DNA of 64,000 nt from Vigna angularis (taxonomy: Eukaryota; Streptophyta; Magnoliopsida; Fabales; Fabaceae), in the NCBI RefSeq assembly GCF_016808095.1, contig NC_068975.1, positions 21,211,501-21,275,500 on the forward strand, written 5' to 3'. How positions within the stretch are numbered: position 1 is the first letter of the stretch; each line of letters starts with the position of its first letter. The notes beneath the pieces are model-generated. The model saw nothing but the letters and a program-made list of their open reading frames with translations. It did no database searches and was not told the origin of the DNA. The position numbers and the translations under genes are program-made. Shown one piece after another: positions 23,713 to 44,729 of this stretch.

Positions 23713-26700
23713 GGATGCGGCGGAGGTAGACGGCGACGGCGACGGCGACGGTGGCGGAAGCTGGTGCAAGACGGAGGAGACGCTAACTTGCAAAACGATG
23801 GAAGAGAGAGAAAAAAGTAAAAGCGATGGCAAAAGAGCCTTTTGCTTTTTTGTTTTTTTTCTTATTTTATTTTATTTTTATAATATAATAATGCTTTAAA
23901 TTATTATACACGAGAGCACTTTGAGAGTGAGGTTTGTTGATGCCAACTACACAATTTACTTTGGTTAATTATTTTTCACTTCAAATTAAAATCAAATTAA
24001 TTATATTTTCTTTGTTTTTTAAAATTCAATTTAACTTGAAGACTCCATCCACTATGTTCTAAATTTTGGAGCTGGTATATTTTAGAATATATTATTTAAG
24101 GCTTGTCCTTTTTATTTTGAAAATGTTTTCTAAAATATATTTTATTTAATAATTATTTTCTCATCCAATTTTTTTTTTTAGAAAAGAGGTATTTTTTTTA
24201 AAGTTAACTGTTTTATCGTTCTCTTCATTCGGTGAGACATGAAATTGACTGGAGTAATGTGTATTAACTAAAAATAGTTTTCAGAAATAGAAATTAAACA
24301 AGTGTTTTAAAAACCAAAAACAAGAAAATGGTTGAAAGATGTTTTCTTGTTCTCTTCTTCTAACTGGTGTTCCTAGCCTGATAATGTGGATTAGAGTTGT
24401 GTTGCATGTGATGAGGCATGCACTTGATGAGTTTTTGTGTTCCTCTTTTTTTAACTATTGTATATAATAAATAATATGAGGAGATAAAAAAAATTAATAG
24501 AATATATAAAAAATAATATAGAGAATTAGGATTTTTGTAAATATAATGTATATAAGTGTTTATAAGAGATTGGTCTTTAAAAAGTACTAGATATATTTAC
24601 ATGATCAATATTAGGTCTATGTTTCTATGAAAATAATATTTTTTCAAAATATATAATAATAATAATATAATAAATATAACATAAATAATAAATAACAATT
24701 AACACATTAAATTATTAATTTTTAATTATAATATATAAATATGGTTTAAATAGATAAATATTTGAATTATGATAAATTATTACATAATAAATAAGTTTTA
24801 AAAAGTTTATTAGATCACGTTCTTTAATATGTATTGAATAAAAACAAAATATTCTAAAATGTTATTTCTGGTACAACAATATGTTTATGGTAAAGGTAAA
24901 ACAAAATTTATATTTATATAATATTAAATTAAATTACAGACATATTTCTTAAAATGATTGTTTAAGCAAATAAATTATTGATTATAAAAGCCTAATTCAA
25001 TGGGTGGTTTCTTTTACTCCTGGGCATTACAAATGTGGCTATGGTCAAACCGCAATGACAATGTGACTTATTTGAAATATAATATTTTTAAAAACCCTTC
25101 ATGTTAAAATATTTACCATCAATTACTTTTTGTGTATCTCCATTAATATATTCTACCACATACCCCACAACTTAGTGGTCATGGGGCACTTTATTTTTTT
25201 TAAATGATATCCTCCATCATTTACTTACATATATTATTGAAGAATGTAATCTTTTGTACCACTTTGCCATCCTTTTGACGAAGATTGCAAACTTACTGGG
25301 TAGATTTCGACAAATAACCGGTTATTCCCAAATAAAAAGCTGATACTAACAAATTCTGATAAGAAATTTAAAAAATATCCTTAAAACTTTAAGATTTATA
25401 ATACACATGTAAAGAAATGGTATTAACACAAACCTACGCTAAGCCACCAATATGATATTTAGAATTTTAAATTGTGTTACTGCAAAAGGGAGACAACAGC
25501 ATTAGTTCAATATAAAAGTTAATCTCTATGGCTTAGATTAGAAAGATTGTGGTATATGCATTTTGCCAAAAAATATATTTAAAAATATAAGTGGCCTAAA
25601 ACTAGTGTGCAAATAATACCTACCAATAACATTAACACTGTGATTTTATTCAGAAAATAATCATTACAATTATGAATCAAACGCTTCAAAAATCCACTGT
25701 TGATGTAACGTAATAACTTTGCTTTCAATCAAATAAAGGGGTTAAAACAAATTGAGAAAGAAAAAAGTATATTTCGTTCATCACTTTGCTTTAACTTCAA
25801 CATTTGCTAAGTATACTGTTTCTTTGCAATATGGTATATCATTTCAGATGCTTCTAGTTGTTTTTCACTCCATCCTGTGGCCGAATCGTAAGAGTAAAGA
25901 GTGTGTTTGGTTTGCTAGACAATTGTGGGATTGAACTAAACTAGGATTTTGTCGAATGAGACTTTTTCCTAAGTATTGGTCTTCAGAATAATAACTCATT
26001 TTGTTTTGGTCTCTGAAAGTGTATATTTATATAATCTCAATAGCATGTTTACCACACCAATTTAGGTTGTAAATAAATTCATCCCTCAAAACACAAATTG
26101 CACATGCAAAAATTTAGAAGAGGAAAACACAGGAAGCCCCTTTCAAAATTTATAACCATAAAACTAAACTACGTCTCCGTAGTCAGACACATGATATTTC
26201 CATTAACTTGTAAAACAAGAAAAACAAGATTGAAAGACGCAGTTTTTATAATTATGATTAGTGTAAACACATTATCAAAATAAGACATTTCCATCATAAG
26301 CATGTAATTACTTAAAACAACTATTTGTAATTATAATTACAACTTTATCTAACCAACCTTTATGATGTGATTTATGAAGTTAACAAGACCATACCAAAAT
26401 AAAACTCCAATTGTAATTTAATAAGACAACGGCACAAAATATACCCAAGAAAGCAGATATAATTTTTCCATCTGCGATATTTTGACTGCTTACAATAACC
26501 ATGTCTAATAAATTTCTGACTGTCAAAGCTACTCTCTGTTGTTACTGATTGTGCATGCATGATACAGCAAAAATATAAGGATGGAATGCTCATTAGTAAC
26601 AGAAATTCGGTACAGCTTCTAGTGTTCAAAATATATAAGTTGCAAACTCATGAGCAGATTTCATAGAACAAATTGCTGCAACTTGTAGAAAGACTAACCA

Positions 26701-26735
26701 GGTACTTACAAACTCTCTAGCTGATGTTTGTATAA
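23713..26735. other. Intergenic region between ARMC8 and the RuvB-like gene
   Basis: Contains the 5' leader and promoter of ARMC8 (leftward, about 23713-23950), then about 2.5 kb of AT-rich DNA in which I recognise no gene. The last few hundred bases before 26736 are probably the 3' untranslated region of the RuvB-like gene, because both genes are read leftward. Confidence 0.5.
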
Positions 26736-34786
<8,051 letters not shown>

Positions 34787-34802
34787 TTACTGGTTGGTGA
34801 CC

Positions 34803-34810
34803 ATATAATG
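34803..34810 (-). promoter_or_regulatory. TATA-like element of the RuvB-like gene
   Basis: On the minus strand CATTATATGG lies about 95 bp upstream of the start codon at 34708. It is within the roughly 205 bp of native upstream sequence left between the gene and the Mutator-like element. Confidence 0.4.
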
Positions 34811-34913
34811 TTGAAAGAAACTAAAACCCTTTTTTAGTTCTGAGCTTTTTATCAGTTGCGTGGAGTCTACTCATTGTAGCCATTTTCGGAATATTTTTAA
34901 GCTTTACAAAATT

Positions 34914-35084
34914 GGGTTAAATATGTTTTTAGTCTCTAAACTATTGGTCATTTCTGGTTTTCGTCCCTCTTTCAAAGTAAGGTACGATTTGGTCCTCAAT
35001 CTTTTCGAAACTTTGATTTTAGTCTTCGAAAACTAACACCGTTAAATATGTGCTAATGTGTCTAACGTCTCTGTCCACGTGTTC
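34914..35084 (+). repeat. MULE left TIR
   Basis: About 171 bp, matching the complement of the right TIR at more than nine positions in ten. Mutator TIRs usually act as promoters for the internal genes; here it would drive the GRF gene. Confidence 0.95.
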
Positions 35085-35128
35085 TAACGTCTGTGTCCAC
35101 GTGTTCTAACGTCTCTGTCCAGGTGTTG
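35063..35128 (+). repeat. Three 22-bp tandem repeats at the inner edge of the left TIR
   Basis: The unit TAACGTCTCTGTCCACGTGT plus TC occurs three times in a row with one or two changes per copy. Each contains an ACGT core (CCACGTGT in the first two). The right TIR has a single copy. Confidence 0.85.
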
Positions 35129-35396
35129 TTAGAGCTGAAATGCAAAGTTAATCCAACATTGGTAAAGTTTGGTTTATTACTTTCACTGCAAAGTGTTGTG
35201 TGAAGGATTTGAGCAAAGACGAAGTCAAGGTTCAAGCTTGGATATCACCTTCTTGGGCATTGGTGGAGTTGGGCACGTAAGTTCATATTCGTCTTTGTTT
35301 TGGTTTAAAATGATGGATGGATTTGGGGATATAGGGTTTTGTTGAAGGGTTTTGGTTTCGAACTTCAGTTTCTTTGTTAATCACTTTTGAAGGGAA

Positions 35397-35856
35397 ATGA
35401 AAGGTGATAGAGGAGGTTGCACACCAAGGAGCATAGGTTCTAGAATGTCCCAAACATGTGGATCCTCTCACTTAGCTTCAAAAAACTGTGGTTGTGGGGA
35501 AAGATTGTTGTTGTTGAAGGCAACTACATTGAAGAACAAAGGGAGACTATTTTATAGATGTAGAAATTGGGCAGTAAGTGAGAATAAAAGCTTTATTTAT
35601 TGTGTTGAATATTGTATTGATGATTTGTAATTTTCATTTGCAGAGTAATTCAAGCTGTAACTTCTTTGAATGGGTTGATGAAGGAGATTTCGAAATGGAA
35701 GGAAGCTTACAAAGGAAGAGTGAAGAAGTTGAAGTGTGTATTGAAAATGTGGTGTTGGATCTAAGGAAGAAGAAGGACAAGTTGAAGAAGAAATTAGAGG
35801 AAGAGAGAAAAAATTTCAAAATGATGTTGTGTTTTTTGTATTGTCATGGGCATTAA
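35397..35856 (+). CDS. GRF-type zinc-finger protein encoded by the MULE
   Basis: Two exons, 35397-35573 and 35644-35856, join in frame (GCA|GTAAGT donor, TTTGCAG acceptor) to give about 129 aa. The join builds a GRF zinc finger: CGCGE, then KNKGRLFYRCRNW from exon 1 and SNSSCNFFEWVDE from exon 2, supplying the Cys residues, the GRxFYxC core and CxFFEW. A Lys/Glu-rich coiled-coil segment (about 95-115) and a short hydrophobic tail follow. GRF fingers bind single-stranded nucleic acid in better-studied proteins; the role here is unknown. The gene lies where mudrB lies in MuDR, converging on the transposase gene, and may be an accessory protein of the element. Splicing past 35856 into further exons cannot be excluded. 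Confidence 0.8.
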
Positions 35857-36526
35857 CAGCCATGTTTTGTATTCTGTTTGTGTTGAAGGTAAATTGTAAT
35901 TAGATAGGTTATTTTGTGGATGTACCAGCAAGTTTTAAATTGAATAAAATGTGGAAGTTCAGTTCAATTGTGCCCTGATGGTTGTGTTATGTGCATTTGT
36001 GTTATGTTGGTGTTTTAAATTGACTACCAATTCTGCAACTTATCAGAAAAAGTGCTAAAAATTTGGGTGTTTAAATGTGAATTTTGCAGAAACGAGTTTG
36101 GAATGTTAATGTGATGATTTTAGCAACTTTGTTTTACCAAATTTGACATGTAGTAACTGCCAGCAGAGGCTAAAAGCTTGGAGATGAAAAAATCATTGTA
36201 TGAGTTGCTCTTTAGCACCAAAAGTGGTGGTTTAGAATGGCAAATGTGCAGAGGGACTAAAACCACTAAAAGCAATTACAGCATAAAAAAAAGCAAAGCA
36301 AAGCAGACGGCAGAGGGACTAATAGCAGACAGCAACTTAACCAGTTACAGCATAAGTAAAACCAAAGCAAAGTGGTCCATATTGATTAATAAAGAAGTCG
36401 TTGAAATAGTGGTCCCAACATACTTTAAAGGGTTACATTCACTACAAGACAAAAAGTGGTCCACTACAGCCACTACTTTAAATACAACTTCCTTCAGACC
36501 TTACAGCCACTACAAATTGTTTGAAA

Positions 36527-39500
36527 TTACATCCTTGAATTACAACTTCCTTGAGACCCTACAATTTGTGCAGCCAATCTTGAGGATGCTCTTCTTGCCC
36601 CTTGACGCATAGTTGCAGATCCTCCAGCTTGTGATGTTGATGCAGCCCCAACCCCTGCATCTCTAGCTGATCTCCTTCCAGCTTGTGGTGCAGATGCAGA
36701 TGCCCCCTTTCCAGCAATTGATGCAGCCCTTCCAGCTTGTGATGCAGATGCAGATGCCCCCCTTCCAGCTTCTGATGCAGATGCAGATGCAGCCCTTCCA
36801 CCTTCTGATGCAGATGCAGATGCAGCCCTTCTTGATGCAGATCCAGGTGTTGATGTAGAAGCCCCCCTTTTGTCCTATGAAAGGAGTAAGATAGTTAGAT
36901 AGTTAGATAGTTAGATAACAAAAGTAATAAATCAACTTGTAAATAACATTACCAAGAAGATTTACCTTGCTTTTCTGGCTCTTTTTACATGTCCTTACAT
37001 TGTGTCCATATGCATTGCAAGTGCTACATCGCATAGCAGTATTGGTCTTTGACAATTTTCCATGGCTGACATATTCATCAGCTTCTCGTCTTCTTAATTT
37101 TTTTGGTCTCCCAGGAGGTGTTTTGTAAATGGGAGGTAGTAGTTTTGGAGAGTCAGATGTAGGCCAAAGTTGTTGTCCATTGATAGGACTTATAATTGGT
37201 GCATAACAAGTTTTATAGGCATCTTTCTTATAGTAAGGATGAACATAATTTTCTGGGTTTTCTGATTTATAATGAATGGCAGCAACCGCATGTCTACATG
37301 GTATTCCTACCAAATCACACAAGTAACAAGTACATGTGTGATTACTTAAATCACCAACAAATTTGTCCATGGTAAAGCCATGAGTTACTTCAAACTGTGA
37401 ACCCCCTGCCCATACCGGAAGCCAATCCCACTCTTTTCAACCTCCATATCCAATCTTTTCCTCGGTTTAGGCATAACATCACCAGGATATGAGTCAACTT
37501 TTTCTCTAAGACTTGCAAACCTACTCATTATGTATGATCTAATCCATTCCATCATTGAAATTATTGGTTTGTCCCTTGCCATTAAAATAGTACTATTAAA
37601 TGATTCTGACAAGTTATTGATCAACACATCACACCTAGGATAAGCACTAAAAGCATGCTTACACCAACTTTTAGTTGGTATACCCATTAACCAATTAAAG
37701 GCATCAACATTCAGATTTTTTAACTCACCCATTTTTTTCTCCCATTCCTTATAGTATGTTGCCTTCGCAGCCCCCATCATGAGGTCTCTAATGAGCAAAC
37801 CTCCCCCAAATTTTTTCTTGTAATTGTTGTATAAATGGCGTAAACACAGCCTGTGTTCCACTCCATTCAAGATATCATCAAAAACTGACATTAATCCCTG
37901 CAACCATAATACACCAATAAGTATTACATAATGAAAATAAATTTCTAACTAAACTACATATTTTAATGTACCTTTTGCTGATCCGAAATAAAGATCCACC
38001 TTTGACAATCTATGCCTCCAATATCATCAAGCAGCTGTGTCAAAAACCACATCCATGTGTCTTTGCCTTCTGTTTCTACCACAGCAAAAGCTAGTGGGAA
38101 ATACTGGTCATTAGGGTCTCTTCCTACTACAACTAACAACTGACCTCCATAACTTGTCTTCAAGTGACAACCATCTACACCAATAAATGGTCTGCAACTA
38201 CCTAAAAACCCCTGCTTACAGCCCTCCAAACACATGTAAAATGACCTAAACCTTGGTTGCAGGGTGGGTTCGGGTTGATTCACCTTAATCTTGAAGGTCT
38301 CAGCCTTGACTCTTAATAACTCAGCCACATAGTCAACCAGACGAGCATATTGTCGTTCTCCATCACCCATTAAACAATCCATTGCAATTCTCTTAGCTGT
38401 TCCAGCCTTCCAATGAGTTATTCCAACACTATATGACTTTTGTATTTCATCTATGATTTGTTTCACTGTCATGCCTGCAACATTGACAAATCTGCCAACC
38501 AAAACCTGTGCAATCCATTGTACATTTGCACTTTTGCTACCAAAACCCCTTCCACACTTGTGCCGAACTAGAGTTTTGACTCTAAAGGTTTGCCTACTTC
38601 CTACCTTGCTAGCCATAATAACAAAACCACACCCCTTCTTACAAACTGCCCTTACCCTCTTCAAATCATTCTTCACAAACTTCACTTCTTTTCCATTCAA
38701 AACGCTATGCTCCTGTACGACACTCTTAAAATCCTTCAAACACTTAAACTCCATTCCCAATCTAAATTTGAATCCCTTAGTCATATCTTCTGCTTTATAC
38801 TTTGGAAAGTGCCTTTTATTGTCCCTCTTATCCTCATCACTATCTACATTTGAGGACAACTCTTCTGTATCATAAACTTTATTTATCTCATGCTCTCCAA
38901 CTTCTTCGTTAATGACAAATGCCCCCTCACTATCTACAAATCTGCTCCTAACATTTGTATTTTTGTTTTTCATTCTCTTCCACCTATCCAAAACTGGATT
39001 AATATTTCTTCTCTCTTCCTCCACCGTGACATTGTCCATCCCAAACCCATCATCACCATTTGCCATTCTCTCCTCTTCACTGTCATCAACATTTTCCACC
39101 CCTTCGTCCTCAAGAACATTGCCCTCTTCATCTTCTTCTTCATCTTGCTCTTCATCTTCTTCTTCACCTTCTTCTTCATCTCCCTCAACATTCCCCTCTT
39201 CCTCTTGCTCTTCCACAATTTCTCCCTCAACATTCCCCTCTTCGTCATCTACTACCAAGTCTTCTACTTCAACATTTCCCTCCACCCCACCAATATCTTC
39301 TTCATCCATAACAACATCTTCCTCCATCTCTTGTACTCTTACTTCCTCTACCTCCTCACCAAATGTAAGAAAACAAATTTCCTCTGCCTGACTGGGTTGG
39401 CCATGTTGAACATAGATTTCAACTTCCTCCTTATTTGCCTCTGCATAGTTAGCCAACAAAAGGGCTTCTCTGTCATCTGTCAGTGGTCTGAGGTTGTTCA

Positions 39501-39699
39501 TTGCCTTTTGTTTGGAACCCTTCCACCAAAGTTTGAACTCTCCACAGTACTTGAATTCTCTAACGAATCCCACAGCTTCAAAGTATGATCACATGTCGGG
39601 ATCGATTCCCCTAATAACATGTATCTCTCCTCCCACATATTGTAGACCCTTGTTCTTCATGAACTTCCCCATATGATACAAACACACGTCAAAAACCAT
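36527..39699 (-). pseudogene. mudrA-like MULE transposase with two lesions
   Basis: The transposase cuts and joins the element at its TIRs. Exons are 39699-37972, 37897-36966 and 36874-36527, joined by GT-AG introns to about 1,000 codons. In order there are an N-terminal PB1-like segment, a very acidic region (about 110-200), the MuDR DNA-binding domain, the MULE catalytic domain with acidic residues in FIGVDGCHLK, ISDQQK and NLSESFNS, a SWIM zinc finger (CTCYLCDLVGIPCRHAV) and a CCHC knuckle (CSTCNAYGHNVRTC). The tail is a low-complexity Ala/Ser/Gly/Arg repeat. Lesion one is TGA at codon 37 (39591-39589), where relatives have Trp. Lesion two is a one-base loss in a G run (C5 at 37402-37406 on the plus strand), shifting frame just before the SWIM finger. 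Everything else is open, so inactivation looks recent. A sequencing error could explain the second lesion. Confidence 0.92.
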
Positions 39700-40094
39700 T
39701 TTTCCTACAAGGTCAAATGAAAACTTCCCACATTAGACTGACAATGCACAGCGGAATGCCCATTACACACACAATTGATTTTCTTGTTCAACGAATCACA
39801 GAGAAAACAAGTTAAACTTAGACTAAAAAATTACTTTGCACAACGAACCACACACAATCGCCTTTCTTCTTCAACGAACCACCTCAACGAACCACAAAGA
39901 AATCCCTTTCTTTCACGAACCAAACGCAAATAACGAACACATGAACCACGAAAATGCACGCGCAGATGAACCACGAACCAAACCCAAACAAAGAACAGCA
40001 ACACCAACACCAATTGTAACTGATTTTGAGTACCAATTTCATTCAAGATTAAAGAGGAATCAGTTCGACTTAACACACATCAGCAAAAAACCAA

Positions 40095-40265
40095 GAACAC
40101 GTGGACAGAGACGTTAGACACATCAGCACATATTTAACGGTGTTAGTTTTCGAGGACTATAACCAAAGTTTCGAAAAGATTGAGGACCAAATCGTACCTT
40201 ACTTTGAAAGAGGGACGAAAACCAAAAACGGCCAATAGTTTAGGGACTAAAAACATATTTAACCC
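40095..40265 (-). repeat. MULE right TIR
   Basis: Inverted copy of 34914-35084. It lies about 400 bp upstream of the transposase start and would be its promoter. Confidence 0.95.
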
Positions 40266-40660
40266 TACAAAATTTAAAAGTTAGTCAAATTTCAATAAAA
40301 AAAAGTGTCGACTCATTTCTTAATTATCAACCATATATTTACAAAAAGTTATACGAGTATTATCTTCAATTGGTTAATGATGTAAAGATTTAAATTTAAA
40401 GTTTTAAACCATTAAATTTACTTGGAAAGAAAATACGCAACTCATGGTGATGAAGCTCATTTTAATTTTTTTTTCATTTTAAATCAAATAAATTTGTCCC
40501 ATTCTAATAAAAGGAAGAATGACCCCATTTTGTATAATAATATAGGTTAAATCCCTTTAACTCCTTTGTTTTTATTTTCCTGGTTGAAGTTTCCGTACAA
40601 ATTACCCTTTTTCCTCTGGTAATCGATTAAAAAAAGGTTTCAATATATATGGTCGAACAA

Positions 40661-41978
40661 CACTAGAAGAAAACGTATGGTACTCTATCAAAATTGAGAT
40701 TTTATTTATATAATATATTATCAGTACATGTTACCCAACATTTATAATCATAATCTTTTGTTTACAAAAAACATGTACAAGGCTCATGCAATGTAAATAT
40801 CTAGGCAACTAATCAACTTATAATTGAAAACCTATAAAATCCTAAGTGTTGCAACACTTGTTTTCTTCACACGTTGTCATTGTCTAGAATCTAGTCCATA
40901 TATATTTTTGTCTAAATACTTGCAACTGCTCCTGAAATCAACACAAGTCACTTTAAAAAATTAACATAATACCAAAATCATCTAATCTTTTAACAAAGTT
41001 ACTGATACTTACATTGTTGTAATCAAGCATACTTTTCTCATTGTAATTGAGAACATCATCCCACAGTTCAATTTTTTAACAACATACCAAAAAATAACTC
41101 AAGGTTTTGTGCCTGGGAAATGCAAAAAAACAAAAAAAAGTATAACACACCTACTAGTTAATCACATCAACAAATTATATTTGAAACATCTATTATCAAA
41201 CATCAACAAATCATAAGTTTGATGAGCATAATACCTAATGTTCTCAATCACCAAGGCTCCTAATAAATTAGTTATTACAAAAGTCTATAAAAAAGATTAC
41301 ATACTTTACCTTGCTCTAGCGAAACAAATATCTCAAATCAAGAACCAAAAAATTGGGCTGCGAAAATTCCAAATATGTAAATATAGAGAAATAATTAAAA
41401 AAATAATATAATTTTCCAAAAGCAGAAAAGAACTAACAAATATAAAGATTACTAACACATTTGATAATTTCAATACCCCAACCAAGAAGCCAATAGACAA
41501 CAACTTACCCCAAGAAAAGGCCATGTTAAGAGAAACTTTATTCCAACCAACGAAGGAACAATAGCACGAGCGAGAAAACGAAAGCTTTGGAGAAATGATG
41601 CCAACGGTGGACCCAAGCGATACAAAGACAACACTTCAATGGTGGACAGAGAGAGACGACTTCCTCCGGAGACAACGGTGGACCCAAGCAATGAACGAAC
41701 AACAGTGGATAAACACAGCACTTCGGTGGCGAAGATTCGAATGAGGAATGTCGAAGGCGGTGAGAGAGTTTCGAAGAGAGGAATAGGTTTTTCTTTTGAA
41801 TATGGTTTTAGAAAGTGAAAGGTACCAAAATGTTTCTGAACATTCTTTCCAAAAATGCACTCGAAGACAAAATGAAACTTTTAAAAAAATTTGATAAAAA
41901 CAACCAATGATAATGTGACACTAATGGTTGTCAAATTATTGTCAAAAATCTGTTGTCGAAGAAACCTTTTCCTTGTTA
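40661..41978. mobile_element. Probable non-autonomous CACTA-like element
   Basis: The left end CACTAGAAGAAAACG resembles a CACTA terminus. The right end holds subterminal-type words (GACACTAATGGTTGTCAAA, TTGTCGAAGAAACC), and CAA occurs on both flanks (40658-40660 and 41979-41981), fitting a 3-bp target duplication. The right terminus itself is degenerate. The interior around 41490-41790 is GC-richer, with a repeated ACGGTGGACCCAAGC word, and has no recognisable coding frame. Confidence 0.4.
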
Positions 41979-41981
41979 CAA

Positions 41982-43374
41982 TATGTATGCATAAAAATAT
42001 TTTCAAATGTCTACATGCTCTATTCTCCCCCTCCCTCTAGAGTCACTTTGCACCAATACAATGAGTAAGACCAAATTATTGTAGGGTCAATGATAGTCCC
42101 AGTTTGTCGGTAAGGTAGTTGAATTGTTTGGGATATCATTAGAGTGACCTACTACAATGTGACTTAGTGGTATTAGTCTTTGACTTTAGACATAACAAAT
42201 GTGTCTTTTGGAAGATTTTTTAATTATATGTTACATTATGTGTATGATGTCATAATTATACTTGTTTCATATGAAAAAATCAATTTTTATTTCCTAATAA
42301 TTTAAGATATTAAAAAATTACTAATAACAAGTGTTTATTTTTCATAATTAATTCTCTTTTTAATAATAAAATAAGAATATGGTACTAAATATTATTATAA
42401 AAGGTTCATATGAAAATGTTAATTATATGAAGAAAATAAACTAATACAAAATATATTATATGAAAAATATGTAAAATTAAAGGAAAACAAATTGGATTAT
42501 ATAAGTATTAAGAAAATATTAAAGAGTAGTAATGGTTTTCAAAATGTGACACTCAATTATTTTATATTTAAAATGTTATACTATAAATATAATTTCTATT
42601 AATCAAGATTCATTTATTATAGTCATTTATCTCCCTAAGGCTCTTATACAAACTTCTCCATGCCTTCTCTTTATATTTTTGACCTCATCTTTCATCTATT
42701 TGAAGATTAGAAATAGTAAGAGGGATCTTTATAGAAAGCTCTACACATTTAACACGTCAAAATTCAAAATAGAATAAGTTCACTTTTCTCCCTTTTGAGG
42801 TAGTGTACTATTTTTAGTTGCATGTAGATCTTTGGTTTATGGATGTGACTCAAAATATTTCAAGGTGAATCTATGTTTGTTTGTGATCATGAGAATGTGT
42901 TTTGAACTTTGATAGGGGTTTTCTTTATGTAGTTAGAGAATAATCCTATGAAAACTAAAGTTTAGGAATAACTTTTGAGTCAAGGGTTTTTACTTCTGAT
43001 AAGAGAAACTAGTGTTCTTTTTATACTTGTTTATGCTTGGATTGAGCTTTATGAATATTTTTGATAAATAGTACGACAATTGGGTTAATATTTAGAAATT
43101 GATGTGCATGAATTTGTGATCTTTGTTGAATTGATTTAAAATTGTGTTGTAACAGTGAAATTAGATTGATGAACTATTATTATATTGGTCAATTTAGTCT
43201 ATCAGATGCATTTTAAGCTTATATGTACGCATTTTATGAACCAAGAAACATGTACGAGTAATTAGATGGACCAAATGGACAATCTGGTATGCCTATGGGG
43301 TTTTTTTATTTCTGCATTAACATTGAAAGGGTACTCAATACAGGGAAGTTCAATTCTAGCCAAAGGTCAAACTG
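41982..43374. other. Intergenic DNA, nothing recognised
   Basis: AT-rich DNA without a supported gene or repeat boundary. The right edge is the target site of the solo LTR. Confidence 0.5.
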
Positions 43375-44729
43375 TCAAGTGATGAAGGCTGTCGCGACCC
43401 GTCAAATTTGATGTGCACGAATTAATGCAGTATAACTAGGGAGTAACTCCTAGGTCGTCTCTCGAGGACCAAATTGAGTTCAGTCTCAAATTAAACACAT
43501 AGAGAGGGTTTTGATGATGTTTTGATTTGGTTGCTGAAAATTAAATTACGTTAAAATAAATTTTAACGACGGTAAAAACTAAACTGTAGAAGATGGTAAA
43601 AATAGACAATGAAAAATTATATAGTGTTGGAAATTAAAACACGGAAAAATTTAACGGTGCAGAAAATACTAAACGTGTAAAATACAACAGATAAAATAAA
43701 AACACTTAATTGAAAATGGAATTCACCGAAGATGCAACACTTGAAATAGAGATGAAAATGAAATAGAAAAACTGTAAAAACTTCTACTGAACAACACCCT
43801 TCAGAAATAAAATTCTACATTTGTGCACTGTGAAAATGAAAACCGAGAAGGCTACTGGAAGAGAAAGAGTCGTGAGCTTCTTCCAGGCCTCCAAGGCCGT
43901 GTGCCCTCTGGAAATCTATTCTACACTCCTCTCCTTCCCTCTCGGGCTCTCCTGCTTCCCTTTTATTCTTGCTCTCCTCCATGTGTTGCTGCCCATGCAG
44001 TACCGAGAATGTGTGTGTGGGTCATGCTGCCCCCTTTTGCTTCTAACGTGCCAATAATGAATGAATGAGGGGTTCTCCACTTTTCTCACATCAAGGGAAA
44101 GTTGACCCCATTTCCTACGTGCAGACAAAAAAAACATTCCCATGCCAACTTAAACAAATAATTCCCTTGAGTGTGTGGGCTCTTCAGTTGTTTGCTTATG
44201 GACGGTGCTCTACCGTGAAGAGCTGCTGGACCGACTCCTCCAAGTGCTGCTGGACGTGGAGGTAGCTGCTGCCTTTGGCTTCCGGAAACAGCCGTGACCT
44301 TCTCCTCTCCGGTGGTGGCTGTATGCTTCACTCACGCTTGCTGGACCAAGTGTCTTCAATCAAGCTGGATGTTCTCTCCAATGCTTGCTGGACCATGAGC
44401 TATTCAAGGGTGGCTGTGCGTGTTGCTGCTACTGCTGGTGTTGGTCCAAGCTGCTGCCATGGCTTTGCTGGAACGTGGCCTCCGTCTGCTGCTGGGCTTC
44501 TTCTTGCGTGTTGCTGGATGTTGGAGCTGTGTGCAACCAGCTTGGACATGAAGACCGTGCGCTTCTCCCTCAAGGACGTGGCTTCTCCAAACTGGACACC
44601 TGCTGGACGGAGCTGCTGTGACAGAGAAGCTAGCTGCTCACCGTGATTTCTCCTTGAAGATGAGCGTGCTGGACTGTGCACTAGTGTAATGAAGGAAAAT
44701 GACACCGGTTAGTTTTGTTTATAGACACC

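Larger units (their letters stand above)
34914..40265. mobile_element. Complete Mutator-like element (MULE), 5.35 kb
   Basis: The two ends are inverted copies over about 171 bp (34914-35084 and 40095-40265), both starting GGGTTAAATATGTTTTTAGT. A perfect 9-bp target duplication TACAAAATT flanks them (34905-34913 and 40266-40274), the hallmark of the Mutator superfamily. Inside are a mudrA-like transposase gene on the minus strand and a GRF zinc-finger gene on the plus strand, arranged convergently as in MuDR. The TIRs differ at only about ten positions. The transposase has two lesions, so this copy may need a transposase from elsewhere. Confidence 0.97.

Noticed and set aside
23591..23899. Plus-strand open frames over ARMC8 exon 1
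   Set aside because: They are shadows of the GC-rich coding exon on the minus strand.
36178..36612. 144-codon plus-strand frame inside the MULE
   Set aside because: It lies between the convergent genes and overlaps the last transposase exon on the other strand; repetitive and unlike any known protein.
38890..39588. Plus-strand frames of 159-232 codons rich in Ser, Leu or Phe
   Set aside because: They are the antisense of the acidic Glu/Asp-rich part of the MULE transposase.
43821..44705. Cluster of Cys/Leu-rich frames on both strands left of the CACTA element
   Set aside because: All lie in the GC-rich part of the solo LTR, overlap in several frames and have no family signature.
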